Notes: generated by a model from the letters alone, not told the origin. DNA of 64,000 nt from Arthrobacter russicus (GCF_031454135.1 NZ_JAVDQF010000001.1:2666001-2730000), one strand, 5' to 3'. Shown: positions 35,677-43,110, numbered from the stretch's first letter. A program made the numbers and translations.

Positions 35677-36609
35677 CTAGCTTGATTGTGCGCTCAAGAA
35701 CTTTTCATAGGCTCGATGCAAGAGTTGTTGGTCAGGCCTTTTGTGTGTCGACTTGGGGATCGTCAGGAGCTTCTGTCCTTCATAGTTTTGGAGTCCAAAT
35801 CGGAGCATCGAACCACCGGCTTCGTGGAGAATCTCTTCCCGAATTCTGACCACATAGTCTGGCGTGATTCCAAGAATCTGATTATCAAAGGCTGCGTGGT
35901 GGAGCTTGCAAAGCGCGAGTCCGTTACTTACCGAGGCGATGCCATCGGCTTCATTGTCCGGGATTATATGGGCTGCATCGAGAAGGGAAGCCTGTTTGAG
36001 CGAGCAGACTGCGCAGCGAGACTGGTATGCGGCAAGCACCATTGACCGAAAGATTGGCTGGTGAAGACGTTGCCTGGTCAGCACCTGGCGGTAACGTTTG
36101 ATGGCCTCTTCTAAGGGGCTATCTGGTTGCTCAAATTTATCAACGAGATCCACGACAAACTGTCGCTGCATAGGTTCTTCGTTGATCAAAAAAACTGGAA
36201 AAATAGGAAGAAAAACCGACGGATCACTGCCTACTCCCTGAAACCAAATCAAGGGTTTTTGCTGTTCCATTGCGGTTCGGAGAGCCTTGTTATCTGAGTG
36301 TCCAGAGTCTTCGCCTCGCCATGCATAACGGTACAGTCCGTCCGCTGCAGGTGAATCTTCGTACGGACGGCTTACTCCAGGCTTCCGATAGACCGTGACG
36401 ATCGATAATGCAGCAGTCAGCTGTCTGGGTTTCCAGATGCCGGTTTGCGTCGCTTTAAGCCGGAAAGGTTGTCCCCGAAATTCAAACTTGCTGAGGTCGT
36501 GGTTGCTTAGCGGTCGGTGACCCCCTTCAGTTTGAATACGAAGCCACTCCATGGCCTCTTGTCTCAGATGTCTATCAAATGAGTCGTCTTCCAACGATGA
36601 CCTCGGCAT
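35677..36609 (-). CDS. HNH endonuclease
   Basis: A 310-residue nuclease. The C-terminal HNH/beta-beta-alpha-metal domain (about residues 195-245) is clear: zinc-type CAVC and CKLHH pairs flank DAAHIIPDNEADGIASVSNG. The N-terminal two thirds look like the DNA-recognition part of stand-alone HNH restriction-type enzymes, but I do not recognise a specific family. No methyltransferase is adjacent. It opens a lower-G+C islet between cysN and the sulfonate transporter. ATG with TAAGGT (36616-36621, minus) six bases upstream. Confidence 0.85.
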   Translation of the reverse strand: MPRSSLEDDSFDRHLRQEAMEWLRIQTEGGHRPLSNHDLSKFEFRGQPFRLKATQTGIWKPRQLTAALSIVTVYRKPGVSRPYEDSPAADGLYRYAWRGEDSGHSDNKALRTAMEQQKPLIWFQGVGSDPSVFLPIFPVFLINEEPMQRQFVVDLVDKFEQPDSPLEEAIKRYRQVLTRQRLHQPIFRSMVLAAYQSRCAVCSLKQASLLDAAHIIPDNEADGIASVSNGLALCKLHHAAFDNQILGITPDYVVRIREEILHEAGGSMLRFGLQNYEGQKLLTIPKSTHKRPDQQLLHRAYEKFLSAQSS

Positions 36610-36719
36610 ATAGCAACCTTAGCGTCTAGCATTTTGTCGATCAGCGTGTGAGTGAGTGCGCGATCGAAATCGGGGGTTGCTGTGCTGTTCAATAACCAGA
36701 TCGGTGTCTATCGGTTCAG

Positions 36720-36840
36720 CTAAGCTGCCGGAGCCGGGTTCCCTAGGCAGCGCACGCTTTTGAAGCGCTCGGCAACTAACGCTAGCCTTTTATCTGTGGT
36801 CAGTGCTGGGGCATTTAACTTCGGCTGAGGCATCGATCAC
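36720..36840 (-). pseudogene. Possible VapC toxin remnant
   Basis: Immediately downstream of the antitoxin gene, one frame starts GTG and reads VIDASAEVK, the usual opening of a PIN-domain VapC toxin, then hits a stop. A second frame reads ALTTDKRLALVAERFKSVR, resembling the end of such toxins. Together they span about 120 bases rather than the roughly 400 of an intact vapC, so the middle appears deleted with a frameshift. The match is short and judged by eye. Confidence 0.4.
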
Positions 36841-36848
36841 TGGACGCT

Positions 36849-37085
36849 TCAACGCCTGTCGGCGTCTTTTGCGTTCATGACGTCGTCATGCGTGAGATAG
36901 TCGCAATCAAGCTCAACTTGCAGTTCGAGACCTCGGATGAAATCAATCGGGCTTGGTGTAGACGCATGACGGTTGAACTCTCCGGTCAGGAATTTCTGCA
37001 GTGATTTTCCAGATTGAGATGCCCGTGAAGCGAAGACGGCTCTATCTTCGTCGGGAACGTTCCGGATGGTGATGTTGACGCTCAT
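36849..37085 (-). CDS. FitA/VapB-like ribbon-helix-helix antitoxin
   Basis: A 78-residue protein opening MSVNITIRNVPDEDRAVFAS, then ASQSGKSLQKFLTGEF, typical of FitA-like/VapB ribbon-helix-helix antitoxins, with an Asp-rich C-terminal tail that would cover a PIN toxin. Such genes normally precede vapC by a few bases; here only a short remnant follows, so the antitoxin seems orphaned. Its codon use is less G+C-biased than the flanking sulfur genes. Confidence 0.75.
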   Translation of the reverse strand: MSVNITIRNVPDEDRAVFASRASQSGKSLQKFLTGEFNRHASTPSPIDFIRGLELQVELDCDYLTHDDVMNAKDADRR

Positions 37086-37137
37086 GAACTGAGTTCGGTC
37101 TCCTGGCCTGCAAGGTGCATGCGCATTATCGTTCGGG

Positions 37138-38118
37138 CTATCTCATATTTTGATCTGCCGGGCAGGCCCAGCCGGTGGGGTTTTGTAGGCAGTTTTGGTC
37201 GACCCATTTGGTGGTGCTGCGCCAGACTCTGAGCGTCACAGTGTTGGTGTCGAAGTTTCCTTGGCCGGGGATGGCCACCGCTGGGCTGCCGTTGACGCTG
37301 TAGGTTCCGTTGAAGGTCGTAGTGACTCGCGCGTTGTAGTCGAGGGTGTCTTGGTAGGCATGTGAGGTCGGGGTTTTTTGACCGACGTTGTCACCGCTCA
37401 ACGTAATGCCTGCGGCTACCGTTGGGCCGAGCTTGGTGCCGTCGCCGTAGTCGAAGGTGTAGGCAACCGGGGTGGCGTTGATTCGGACTCTTTGCCCGAG
37501 CAACGTAATGTCGAACGTCTGCGGCAGCGCCTCGACCACGAAGTTGGTCTGCGCACCCTTGAGGGTGTCCAGCCCGGGCTGCGAAACCAGAGTGCCAGCG
37601 TTGACCGGCTGCTGCTGGAATGCGGTTTGGATCTGGGCGGCGATTTGTTCCAGGATGTCGACGGGTTTCTGGTCGTAGACGCAGGTCGGGCTGCCAGCAG
37701 GCCTCCATGCCGGTGGCTCGAATCCGGCAAGGGCTGAGTACCACTGCACCATCTGACCGTTCTCACCATCGGTGCACTGGGAAGCGGAGATTGCTGCACA
37801 GTAGGCGCCGTCAAAGTTGCTGTTGTCTTGGCCGCCGGTGACGCACTCCTGGGTGTACTTGTAGATCTGTGAGTCTTGGGGTGTTATGGCATTTGACGAG
37901 GTCCAACCCCCATTTCCGGGGACTTGAATGAAGGTAGAAGTCCCTTTGTCTTTGTTCCATTGCACCGCGCCGGAGTCTCCATCTGCCCGTGAGCTAGTTG
38001 ACGCGCTAAGCAGGAATACAGATGCAAAAGTCAACGACAGCGCGATTCTGAGCATGGCGGTCTGGTGCATTGTCGCGATCATCTTTAGCCAGCTTTTCCG
38101 ATGTCTGTTACGACCCAT
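37138..38118 (-). CDS. Secreted PKD-like protein of unknown function
   Basis: A 326-residue exported protein. A basic N-region and hydrophobic core (LRIALSLTFASVFLLSA) form a signal peptide. About residues 190-290 have a PKD-like pattern with YTFDYGDGTKLG and TSHAYQDTLDYNARV. Six or more cysteines, including the C-terminal pair in NCLQNPTGWACPAD, suggest disulfides. The role is unknown. The first ATG (38118) overlaps the lipoprotein gene by 34 bases; an ATG at 38082 gives a shorter signal peptide and is an alternative. It probably forms an operon with the lipoprotein. Confidence 0.75.
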   Translation of the reverse strand: MGRNRHRKSWLKMIATMHQTAMLRIALSLTFASVFLLSASTSSRADGDSGAVQWNKDKGTSTFIQVPGNGGWTSSNAITPQDSQIYKYTQECVTGGQDNSNFDGAYCAAISASQCTDGENGQMVQWYSALAGFEPPAWRPAGSPTCVYDQKPVDILEQIAAQIQTAFQQQPVNAGTLVSQPGLDTLKGAQTNFVVEALPQTFDITLLGQRVRINATPVAYTFDYGDGTKLGPTVAAGITLSGDNVGQKTPTSHAYQDTLDYNARVTTTFNGTYSVNGSPAVAIPGQGNFDTNTVTLRVWRSTTKWVDQNCLQNPTGWACPADQNMR

Positions 38119-38708
38119 TGATTTCCATTGTGGACCGCATTTAGGACATCGCCGTTTGCTACGGTCTTGTCGATTTTGTCGCCCAGAGTCTTATCGGCTT
38201 TGATGTATTGCCCCTCACCAATGCCGTACTGGATGAGTACCTGGTAGGCCCCATTCGACGCTTTAACGAAGGACACTTTGGTCGCGTCGACGGTGATGAG
38301 CCCTCCAACGACCCAGTTTTTGTTCTTATACCAGTCAGATGCGCTAGAGATAACGTTGTTGCACCTTGCGCATGATTGCTCAGTAACCGCCTGAACCAAC
38401 GAGATATCCCCGGTTTCTTGCATGTAGTTATACGCCGCGTACCAGTACCTCGTGAACGCATCCAAACCTTGCTCTGAGAACTCGTCCGCCAACGCCGGCT
38501 TTTCTGGTTTGGGCACGTTCTCGGCCGGTCCGTTGGCGTCCGCCGGCTTGTAGGCCGCGGTCGGCGTCGGGCTGGCCGAACTGCTTGAAGCCGATGCGCT
38601 CGGTGGACTGGTTGAACTGCTCGGGGCGCCCCCTGCGCCGGTGCATGCACTCGCCCCGAGCAGTAGCCCGGCTACCGCAGTAAATCTGAAAACCTTCGTC
38701 AATACCAA
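38085..38708 (-). CDS. DUF6318-type lipoprotein
   Basis: A 207-residue lipoprotein with lipobox LLGASAC (Cys about 22), a Ser/Pro/Thr-rich linker (SSSTSPPSASASSSSASPT) and a globular domain containing two close cysteines (SCARCNN). The domain matches the DUF6318 lipoproteins common in Micrococcaceae, of unknown function. TTG start with AGGAG six bases upstream. It pairs with the PKD-like secreted protein, suggesting a shared cell-surface role. Confidence 0.78.
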   Translation of the reverse strand: MVLTKVFRFTAVAGLLLGASACTGAGGAPSSSTSPPSASASSSSASPTPTAAYKPADANGPAENVPKPEKPALADEFSEQGLDAFTRYWYAAYNYMQETGDISLVQAVTEQSCARCNNVISSASDWYKNKNWVVGGLITVDATKVSFVKASNGAYQVLIQYGIGEGQYIKADKTLGDKIDKTVANGDVLNAVHNGNQWVVTDIGKAG

Positions 38709-38764
38709 GGGTCACTCCTGACCAGTCCCCAATGCGCCCCGCTCCCCAATGAGCCTGACTATGG

Positions 38765-38823
38765 TTGTCCACAGTAACCGCCAAAATCCGCAGAATGAAG
38801 CCCTTTTCTGAAATTGTGGATAA
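38765..38823. other. Two DnaA-box-like sequences in inverted orientation
   Basis: TTGTCCACA at 38765-38773 differs by one base from the DnaA box TTATCCACA. TGTGGATAA at 38815-38823 is its perfect complement on the other strand. They lie in the 232-base gap upstream of the sulfonate transporter. Two boxes are not an origin; they could be a DnaA-binding spot or chance. Confidence 0.4.
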
Positions 38824-38864
38824 CCCCAAGCCCCAGAAGCTGCCAAAGAACCAGCCCCGGAATG

Positions 38865-38887
38865 TGACCTCGGATTACCCCGAATGA
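38865..38887 (+). promoter_or_regulatory. Sulfur-promoter direct-repeat motif, copy 1 (ssuA leader)
   Basis: TGACCTC followed by GGATTA and, ten bases on, GAATGA. TGAC begins 76 bases and the second repeat 59 bases before the ATG at 38941. Nearly the same motif at the same distances precedes ssuB (40406-40428), and a close variant precedes cysG (44993-45015). It is a candidate activator site. Confidence 0.55.
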
Positions 38888-38928
38888 CCCCCTATTTCTG
38901 TGCCATTGAGCCGGGCCCAAAGCGAAAC

Positions 38929-38934
38929 TACCGT
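38929..38934 (+). promoter_or_regulatory. -10 hexamer of leaderless leader-peptide transcript
   Basis: TACCGT lies six bases before the ATG at 38941, the spacing seen at many starts in this window. Transcription would therefore begin at or next to the leader-peptide start codon. Confidence 0.5.
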
Positions 38935-38940
38935 TGACGC

Positions 38941-39009
38941 ATGGTCAGCAAAACCTTGCCCGCAGCGGCTTCCGCGGCGGCCCTGGAACGGCGATGTCGA
39001 ATGCGCTGA
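38941..39009 (+). CDS. Candidate 22-residue leader peptide before ssuA
   Basis: ATG plus 21 further codons and a stop, ending in LERRCRMR, 71 bases before the transporter gene and in a different frame. It has its own leaderless-type promoter signal. Short leaderless peptides with late Cys codons precede sulfur-metabolism genes in mycobacteria and other actinobacteria, where they act as cysteine-sensing attenuators. The single Cys codon next to two Arg codons fits that pattern. The attenuator role is an inference; the coding status is unproven. Confidence 0.5.
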   Translation: MVSKTLPAAASAAALERRCRMR

Positions 39010-39080
39010 TGCGCCCGCGCAAAGTCACCCAAAACCCCGCGGAAACCCCGCTCCCACTCACTCGCAGCAAGGACGCCACC

Positions 39081-40292
39081 ATGCCGAACACTCCAGAAAC
39101 TCCGGACCACACCCCCGAAGAAGTCCAGACCACCAAGATCGTGGCCGGCCAGAAACCGGCGCGGAACAATAAAGCAAAAACGAAGCAACCCCGGACCCAA
39201 AAGCGCCGCACCTTGGAAATCTCGATCGCCGTCGGCATCGCAGCGGTGATCATCGCCGGCGCCGCCACCGCGACGATCGCCGCCAACAGCAATAACAACA
39301 GCAGCAACAACCAACCGGCCCAGGCCGCCGACGAGCTCAAAGAGCTCAAGCTCGGCTACTTCGGGAACGTCACGCACGCGCTGCCCGTAGTCGGCGTGCA
39401 ACAGGGTTTCTACGCCAAAGAACTCAAGAACACCGAACTGAAAACCCAGGTCTTCAACGCCGGCCCGGCCGCGGTCGAGGCGCTCAACGCCGGTGCCATC
39501 GACGCCGCCTACCTGGGCCCGAACCCGGCGATCAACTCCTACGTGAAGTCCAAAGGCGCGTCGATCAGCATTGTCGCCGGGGCAGCCTCCGGGGGAGCGC
39601 AGCTGGTGGTCAAGCCGGAAATCAATAATGCCCAGGACCTGAAAAACAAAGTCCTGGCCACCCCGCAACTCGGCGGCACCCAAGACGTCGCGCTGCGCAA
39701 TTGGCTCGCGGACAACGGACTGAAAGTCTCCACCAACGGCGGCAACGACGTCACGATCAACCCCACGGACAACGCGCAAACCCTCAAACTCTTCCAAGAA
39801 GGCAAGCTGGACGGCGCCTGGTTGCCCGAGCCCTGGGCATCCCGACTGGTTCTCCAAGCCGGCGCCAAGGTGCTCGTGGACGAAAAGGACCTGTGGAAAG
39901 ACGGCCAATTCCCCACCACGATCCTGATCGTGAACAAGACCTTCCTCAACGAACACCCCGCTGCGGTCAAAGCCCTGCTCAGCGCACAATTGAACACCCA
40001 GGATTGGCTCGCCGCCAACCAGGACCAGGCGATCAAGGCAGTCAATGACGGGCTCAAACAAGCTGCCGGTGCCACCCTGCCGGACGAAGTCCTGCAGCGG
40101 GCCCTGGCCAACCTGACCTTCACCGCGGATCCGATCGCCACCAGCTACCCCGCTTTGCTCGCCAATGGCGTCAAGGCCGGCGTAACCCAGGACGCCGACC
40201 TCAACGGGATCTTCGACCTGCGGCTGCTCAACGAGGTGCTCAAAGAACGGAACAAACCGGCGATCAGCGCCGGAAGCCTCGGCCAGAGCTGA
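39081..40292 (+). CDS. Sulfonate/taurine-type ABC transporter, substrate-binding protein
   Basis: A 403-residue SsuA/TauA-type binding protein (LGYFGNVTHALPVVGVQQG, AGAIDAAYLGPNPAINSY, GGTQDVALRNWL). It is unusual in having about 55 polar residues, then one hydrophobic segment (ISIAVGIAAVIIAGAATATI) and an Asn/Ser-rich linker, with no lipobox; it is probably held by an uncleaved membrane anchor. The start at 39081 is set by AAGGA seven bases upstream; longer in-frame readings overlap the leader peptide. Location by the sulfate-reduction genes supports sulfonates as ligand. Confidence 0.85.
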   Translation: MPNTPETPDHTPEEVQTTKIVAGQKPARNNKAKTKQPRTQKRRTLEISIAVGIAAVIIAGAATATIAANSNNNSSNNQPAQAADELKELKLGYFGNVTHALPVVGVQQGFYAKELKNTELKTQVFNAGPAAVEALNAGAIDAAYLGPNPAINSYVKSKGASISIVAGAASGGAQLVVKPEINNAQDLKNKVLATPQLGGTQDVALRNWLADNGLKVSTNGGNDVTINPTDNAQTLKLFQEGKLDGAWLPEPWASRLVLQAGAKVLVDEKDLWKDGQFPTTILIVNKTFLNEHPAAVKALLSAQLNTQDWLAANQDQAIKAVNDGLKQAAGATLPDEVLQRALANLTFTADPIATSYPALLANGVKAGVTQDADLNGIFDLRLLNEVLKERNKPAISAGSLGQS

Positions 40293-40303
40293 AAACCCCG
40301 CGC

Positions 40304-40382
40304 AAAACCGTTGCTTTATGGGCATTGAGTTGCGTGAGAACCCTGAAATCGCCGGCAGATGGCTTCATAAAGTGCCGGTTTT
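40304..40382. repeat. 79-bp inverted-repeat element, copy 3
   Basis: Left arm AAAACCGTTGCTTTAT (40304-40319) is identical to copies 1 and 2. The right arm (40367-40382) matches it at 13 of 16 positions in inverted orientation. The length is again exactly 79 bases with a 47-base interior of unrelated sequence. It sits between ssuA and the separate promoter of ssuB. Confidence 0.75.
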
Positions 40383-40405
40383 GAGTCGGCCCGGTCCGCG
40401 GAATG

Positions 40406-40428
40406 TGACCTCCGATGAACCCCGATGA
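40406..40428 (+). promoter_or_regulatory. Sulfur-promoter direct-repeat motif, copy 2 (ssuB)
   Basis: TGACCTC, then CGATGA twice with a ten-base period. TGAC starts 76 bases and the second repeat 59 bases before the ssuB ATG, identical to copy 1. A TAGCGT hexamer (40470-40475) lies six bases before that ATG, so the site would be centred near -65 of a leaderless transcript. Confidence 0.6.
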
Positions 40429-40481
40429 CTCCGCGTTGCCGGATTATTGAGCGGGCAGGCCCGCAACCCTAGCGTTGAGGA

Positions 40482-41303
40482 ATGACTGTGACCTCCACTG
40501 CCACAGAACCCCTGGCCCCGGAACCCCCGACGGCGCCGGAACCGACGACGGCGGGGCACCAGCCAGCGCCGCGGCCGGTCGTGGTCTTGGACGGGCTCGG
40601 CAAAACCTTCGGCAGCGGCCAATCCCAGAACACGGTGTTGGAAGACGTCGATCTGACCATTGGGCAGGGCGAATTCGTGGCCTTGCTGGGTGCCTCGGGC
40701 TGCGGGAAATCGACGCTGCTCAACCTGATCGCCGGCCTGGAGGCGCCGAGCAAGGGTGCCATGGAGATCCCCTCCGACGGCGTCGCCTTCATGTTCCAGG
40801 ACGCGAACCTGTTCCCCTGGCTGACCGCGCAAGGCAACGTCGAACTGGCTTTGGAGCTCCGGGGAGTGCCCAAAGCCGAACGCAAAACGAGAGCCGAAGC
40901 GCTCTTGGCCCTGGTGCACCTGCAGCATGCCGGCAAGAAGCGTCCGCACGAACTCTCCGGCGGCATGCGGCAACGCGTCGCCTTGGCCCGTTCGCTGGCC
41001 CAGGACAAGCACGTCCTGTTGATGGACGAGCCCTTTGCGGCCCTGGATGCGATCACCCGGGATTTGCTGCACGAAGAGCTCACCCGGATTTGGCGGCACA
41101 CCGGCCGCACCATCGTTTTCGTCACTCACAACGTCCGGGAAGCGGTCCGGTTGGGCCAGCGGGTTCTGCTGCTTTCCTCCCGCCCGGGCAAAGTGATCCG
41201 GGAATGGCGGATCGACGACGCGCAGAAGCAGCCGGAGCAGGCTGCGCTGCTGGCCGACGAGATGACCGCCGCACTGCGCCAGGAGATCAGCCGGCATGTC
41301 TAA
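40482..41303 (+). CDS. Sulfonate-type ABC transporter, ATP-binding protein
   Basis: A 273-residue SsuB/TauB-type ATPase: Walker A GASGCGKSTLL, Q-loop FMFQDANLFPWLT, signature LSGGMRQRVALAR, Walker B VLLMDEPFAALD, switch His in FVTHNVREA. A Pro-rich N-terminal tail (about 30 residues) precedes the domain. It has its own promoter signals although it serves the same transporter as the preceding gene, so the binding protein and the ATPase/permease can be expressed separately. It overlaps the permease gene by eight bases. Confidence 0.93.
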   Translation: MTVTSTATEPLAPEPPTAPEPTTAGHQPAPRPVVVLDGLGKTFGSGQSQNTVLEDVDLTIGQGEFVALLGASGCGKSTLLNLIAGLEAPSKGAMEIPSDGVAFMFQDANLFPWLTAQGNVELALELRGVPKAERKTRAEALLALVHLQHAGKKRPHELSGGMRQRVALARSLAQDKHVLLMDEPFAALDAITRDLLHEELTRIWRHTGRTIVFVTHNVREAVRLGQRVLLLSSRPGKVIREWRIDDAQKQPEQAALLADEMTAALRQEISRHV

Positions 41304-42207
41304 TACGCTGACTGATCCCGCGCAATCGGCAGCCGGGCCCGCTGAAGCGCAGCCGAACGGTGGAAAAGAAGCCGAGCTCGAGGGCCTGGACAAACTCCAG
41401 ACCGACACTGCGCAGCAAAAAAACCTCAAGAAGACCTTGATCCGGATCATCGCGCCGCTGGCCGCGGTGTTGGTCCTAATCGGCATTTGGCAGGTCTACG
41501 TGCTGATCAGCGGCAAACGCGCCGATGTGGTGCCCGGACCGCTCGATGTGGCCGGTACTTTCGGTCAGCTCTGGGCGCAAGGGACCCTGCAAGAAGCGGT
41601 TTGGACCTCGGTGCAACGCGGGTTGATCGGATTCCTGGTCAGCGCCGTGATCGGAACCGCCCTGGGCCTGCTGCTGGCCCAGGTCAAGCCGCTGCGGATC
41701 GCTTTCGGGCCGTTGATCTCCGGTTTGCAGGTGTTGCCGAGCGTCGCCTGGGTGCCGGCCGCGATCATCTGGTTCGGGCTCTCCGACGGCACGGTGTATT
41801 TCGTCCTGCTGATGGGTGCGATTCCGTCGATCATCAACGGGCTGATTTCCGGCATCGACCAGGTGCCGCCGCAGTACCGTTCGATGGGCTCGGTGCTCGG
41901 TGCTTCCAAGCTCGAGATGGCGTTCAAGATCATTCTGCCTGCTGCCCTGCCGGGCTATCTTTCCGGGTTGAAACAGGGCTGGGCTTTCTCCTGGCGATCC
42001 TTGATGGCCGCAGAGATCATTGCGATCGGCGGCACCTTGGGCTTCGGTCTCGGTTCGTTGCTGCAACGGGGTCGTGACCTTTCGGATATGGGCATGGTGA
42101 TGGCGGCGATTCTGGTGATCCTCTTCGTCGGAATCATCGTGGAGCTCGCCGTCTTCGCCCCGATCGAGCGCAAACTGCTCCGCGGCCGCGGCCTGCTGTC
42201 TGCCTGA
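41296..42207 (+). CDS. Sulfonate-type ABC transporter, permease
   Basis: A 303-residue SsuC/TauC-type permease with an approximately 60-residue polar N-terminal tail, six hydrophobic segments and the EAA-type loop (MGSVLGASKLEMAFKIILPA) that docks the ATPase. Completes the importer with the two preceding genes. It is followed by a long A+T-rich non-coding gap, so it is probably the last gene of the unit. Confidence 0.92.
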   Translation: MSNTLTDPAQSAAGPAEAQPNGGKEAELEGLDKLQTDTAQQKNLKKTLIRIIAPLAAVLVLIGIWQVYVLISGKRADVVPGPLDVAGTFGQLWAQGTLQEAVWTSVQRGLIGFLVSAVIGTALGLLLAQVKPLRIAFGPLISGLQVLPSVAWVPAAIIWFGLSDGTVYFVLLMGAIPSIINGLISGIDQVPPQYRSMGSVLGASKLEMAFKIILPAALPGYLSGLKQGWAFSWRSLMAAEIIAIGGTLGFGLGSLLQRGRDLSDMGMVMAAILVILFVGIIVELAVFAPIERKLLRGRGLLSA

Positions 42208-42630
42208 GGCCCTGCCGTCGGGTCTCGGAAAAGCCTGTCGAATTTCGATACGGGCGCTCTCCATCGATCCGAAATGCCCCTGAAACCGGGAATTCCGAAA
42301 TCGCAGAATTCATCGAACTAGAGGAATTTCCAGGAGACACGAACCCGGTCGACGCTTCCTGGAAAGTGGCTGAAAGTTTCATGCAAGCTGGGTTTAAGCT
42401 GAGAAATCTGTGCGTCAAAAGTGTGCACTTACGACTTAATCTGATCTGATAGATGCAAAAACAATCATAAAATGTCAAAAATGGTTTCAAAAAGATGAAA
42501 TTAAGCTGAAAATAAGCTGAAAATTTGAATTTGCTGTGCAGCATCATGCTAGCCTCCTGGTGAGCTCGAAGTTCATCTCCGCGGAGAACCTGAGTTCATT
42601 TGGGGAAAACACGACAATTGGGGAATTGAC
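42208..42630. other. 423-bp intergenic region with A+T-rich core
   Basis: I see no gene here. From about 42370 to 42550 the sequence is far richer in A+T than anything nearby. It contains three copies of AAGCTGA (near 42395, 42505 and 42515) and a near-palindrome AAGTGTGCACTT. Short antisense reading frames have no coding character. It probably holds the promoter and regulatory region of the secreted-protein gene that follows. Confidence 0.6.
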
Positions 42631-43074
42631 ATGAAAAAATTGCTTTCAAGCTTGGTGGTCGTCATTTCGTTGATGTTGGCCGGAGGGCTTGCTTTGGCAC
42701 CCGCCGCGGCAGCGGAGACGCAGGCGGCACCTTCGACGACCAGCCCGGGCGAACCCGGCGACGGCGTCTGGTACCCGAGCCACGATGAGTCGCTGGCGAT
42801 CATCCCGATCTGTCGGGGACCGCTGGCCACTCTTGACTGGCTCAATAAGAACTTCAGCGATCACGGTCGCGACAGCCAGAAGGCTTTCAACACCCGTTCG
42901 GCCCAGTACACCGCATGGTTGCTCGGTTCGAAAGATCCTTACGAGTTCTTGGCCCTGAGCTACGAAACTGCCTTGCAGTTCCCGGTCTACGCGATCAACG
43001 ACACCAAGTTCCACGTTCCGGCGACCGTGAAAGACATCCTGAGCTTCTGCGCCTCCGCACGCTCACGCACCTGA
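42631..43074 (+). CDS. Small secreted protein of unknown function
   Basis: A 147-residue protein with a strong signal peptide (MKKLLSSLVVVISLMLAGG, cleavage probably after AAAAE). The mature part has only two cysteines (PICRG and SFCAS), which could form a disulfide, and aromatic-rich segments such as DGVWYPSHDES. I do not recognise a family. GGGGA lies eight bases before the ATG. Between the transporter and a Tat-exported cholesterol oxidase, it may be co-regulated with either, but two hairpins separate it from the oxidase. Confidence 0.7.
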   Translation: MKKLLSSLVVVISLMLAGGLALAPAAAAETQAAPSTTSPGEPGDGVWYPSHDESLAIIPICRGPLATLDWLNKNFSDHGRDSQKAFNTRSAQYTAWLLGSKDPYEFLALSYETALQFPVYAINDTKFHVPATVKDILSFCASARSRT

Positions 43075-43076
43075 CG

Positions 43077-43110
43077 GAATCTGGCCCCTCTCCGATGAGG
43101 GGCCAGATTC
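43077..43110. terminator. Perfect 14-bp hairpin
   Basis: Arms 43077-43090 and 43097-43110 are exactly complementary around a six-base loop, starting just after the secreted-protein stop. There is no T-tract, so it is an intrinsic-terminator candidate of the actinobacterial GC-rich type. Confidence 0.6.

Noticed and set aside
36610-36848. An intact toxin gene next to the antitoxin
   Set aside because: The 239-base gap is too short for a PIN toxin and every frame is interrupted, so I list a remnant only.
38934-39080. Longer start of the sulfonate-binding protein from the TTG at 38934
   Set aside because: It would overlap the leader-peptide frame and promoter. AAGGA at the correct spacing marks the ATG at 39081.
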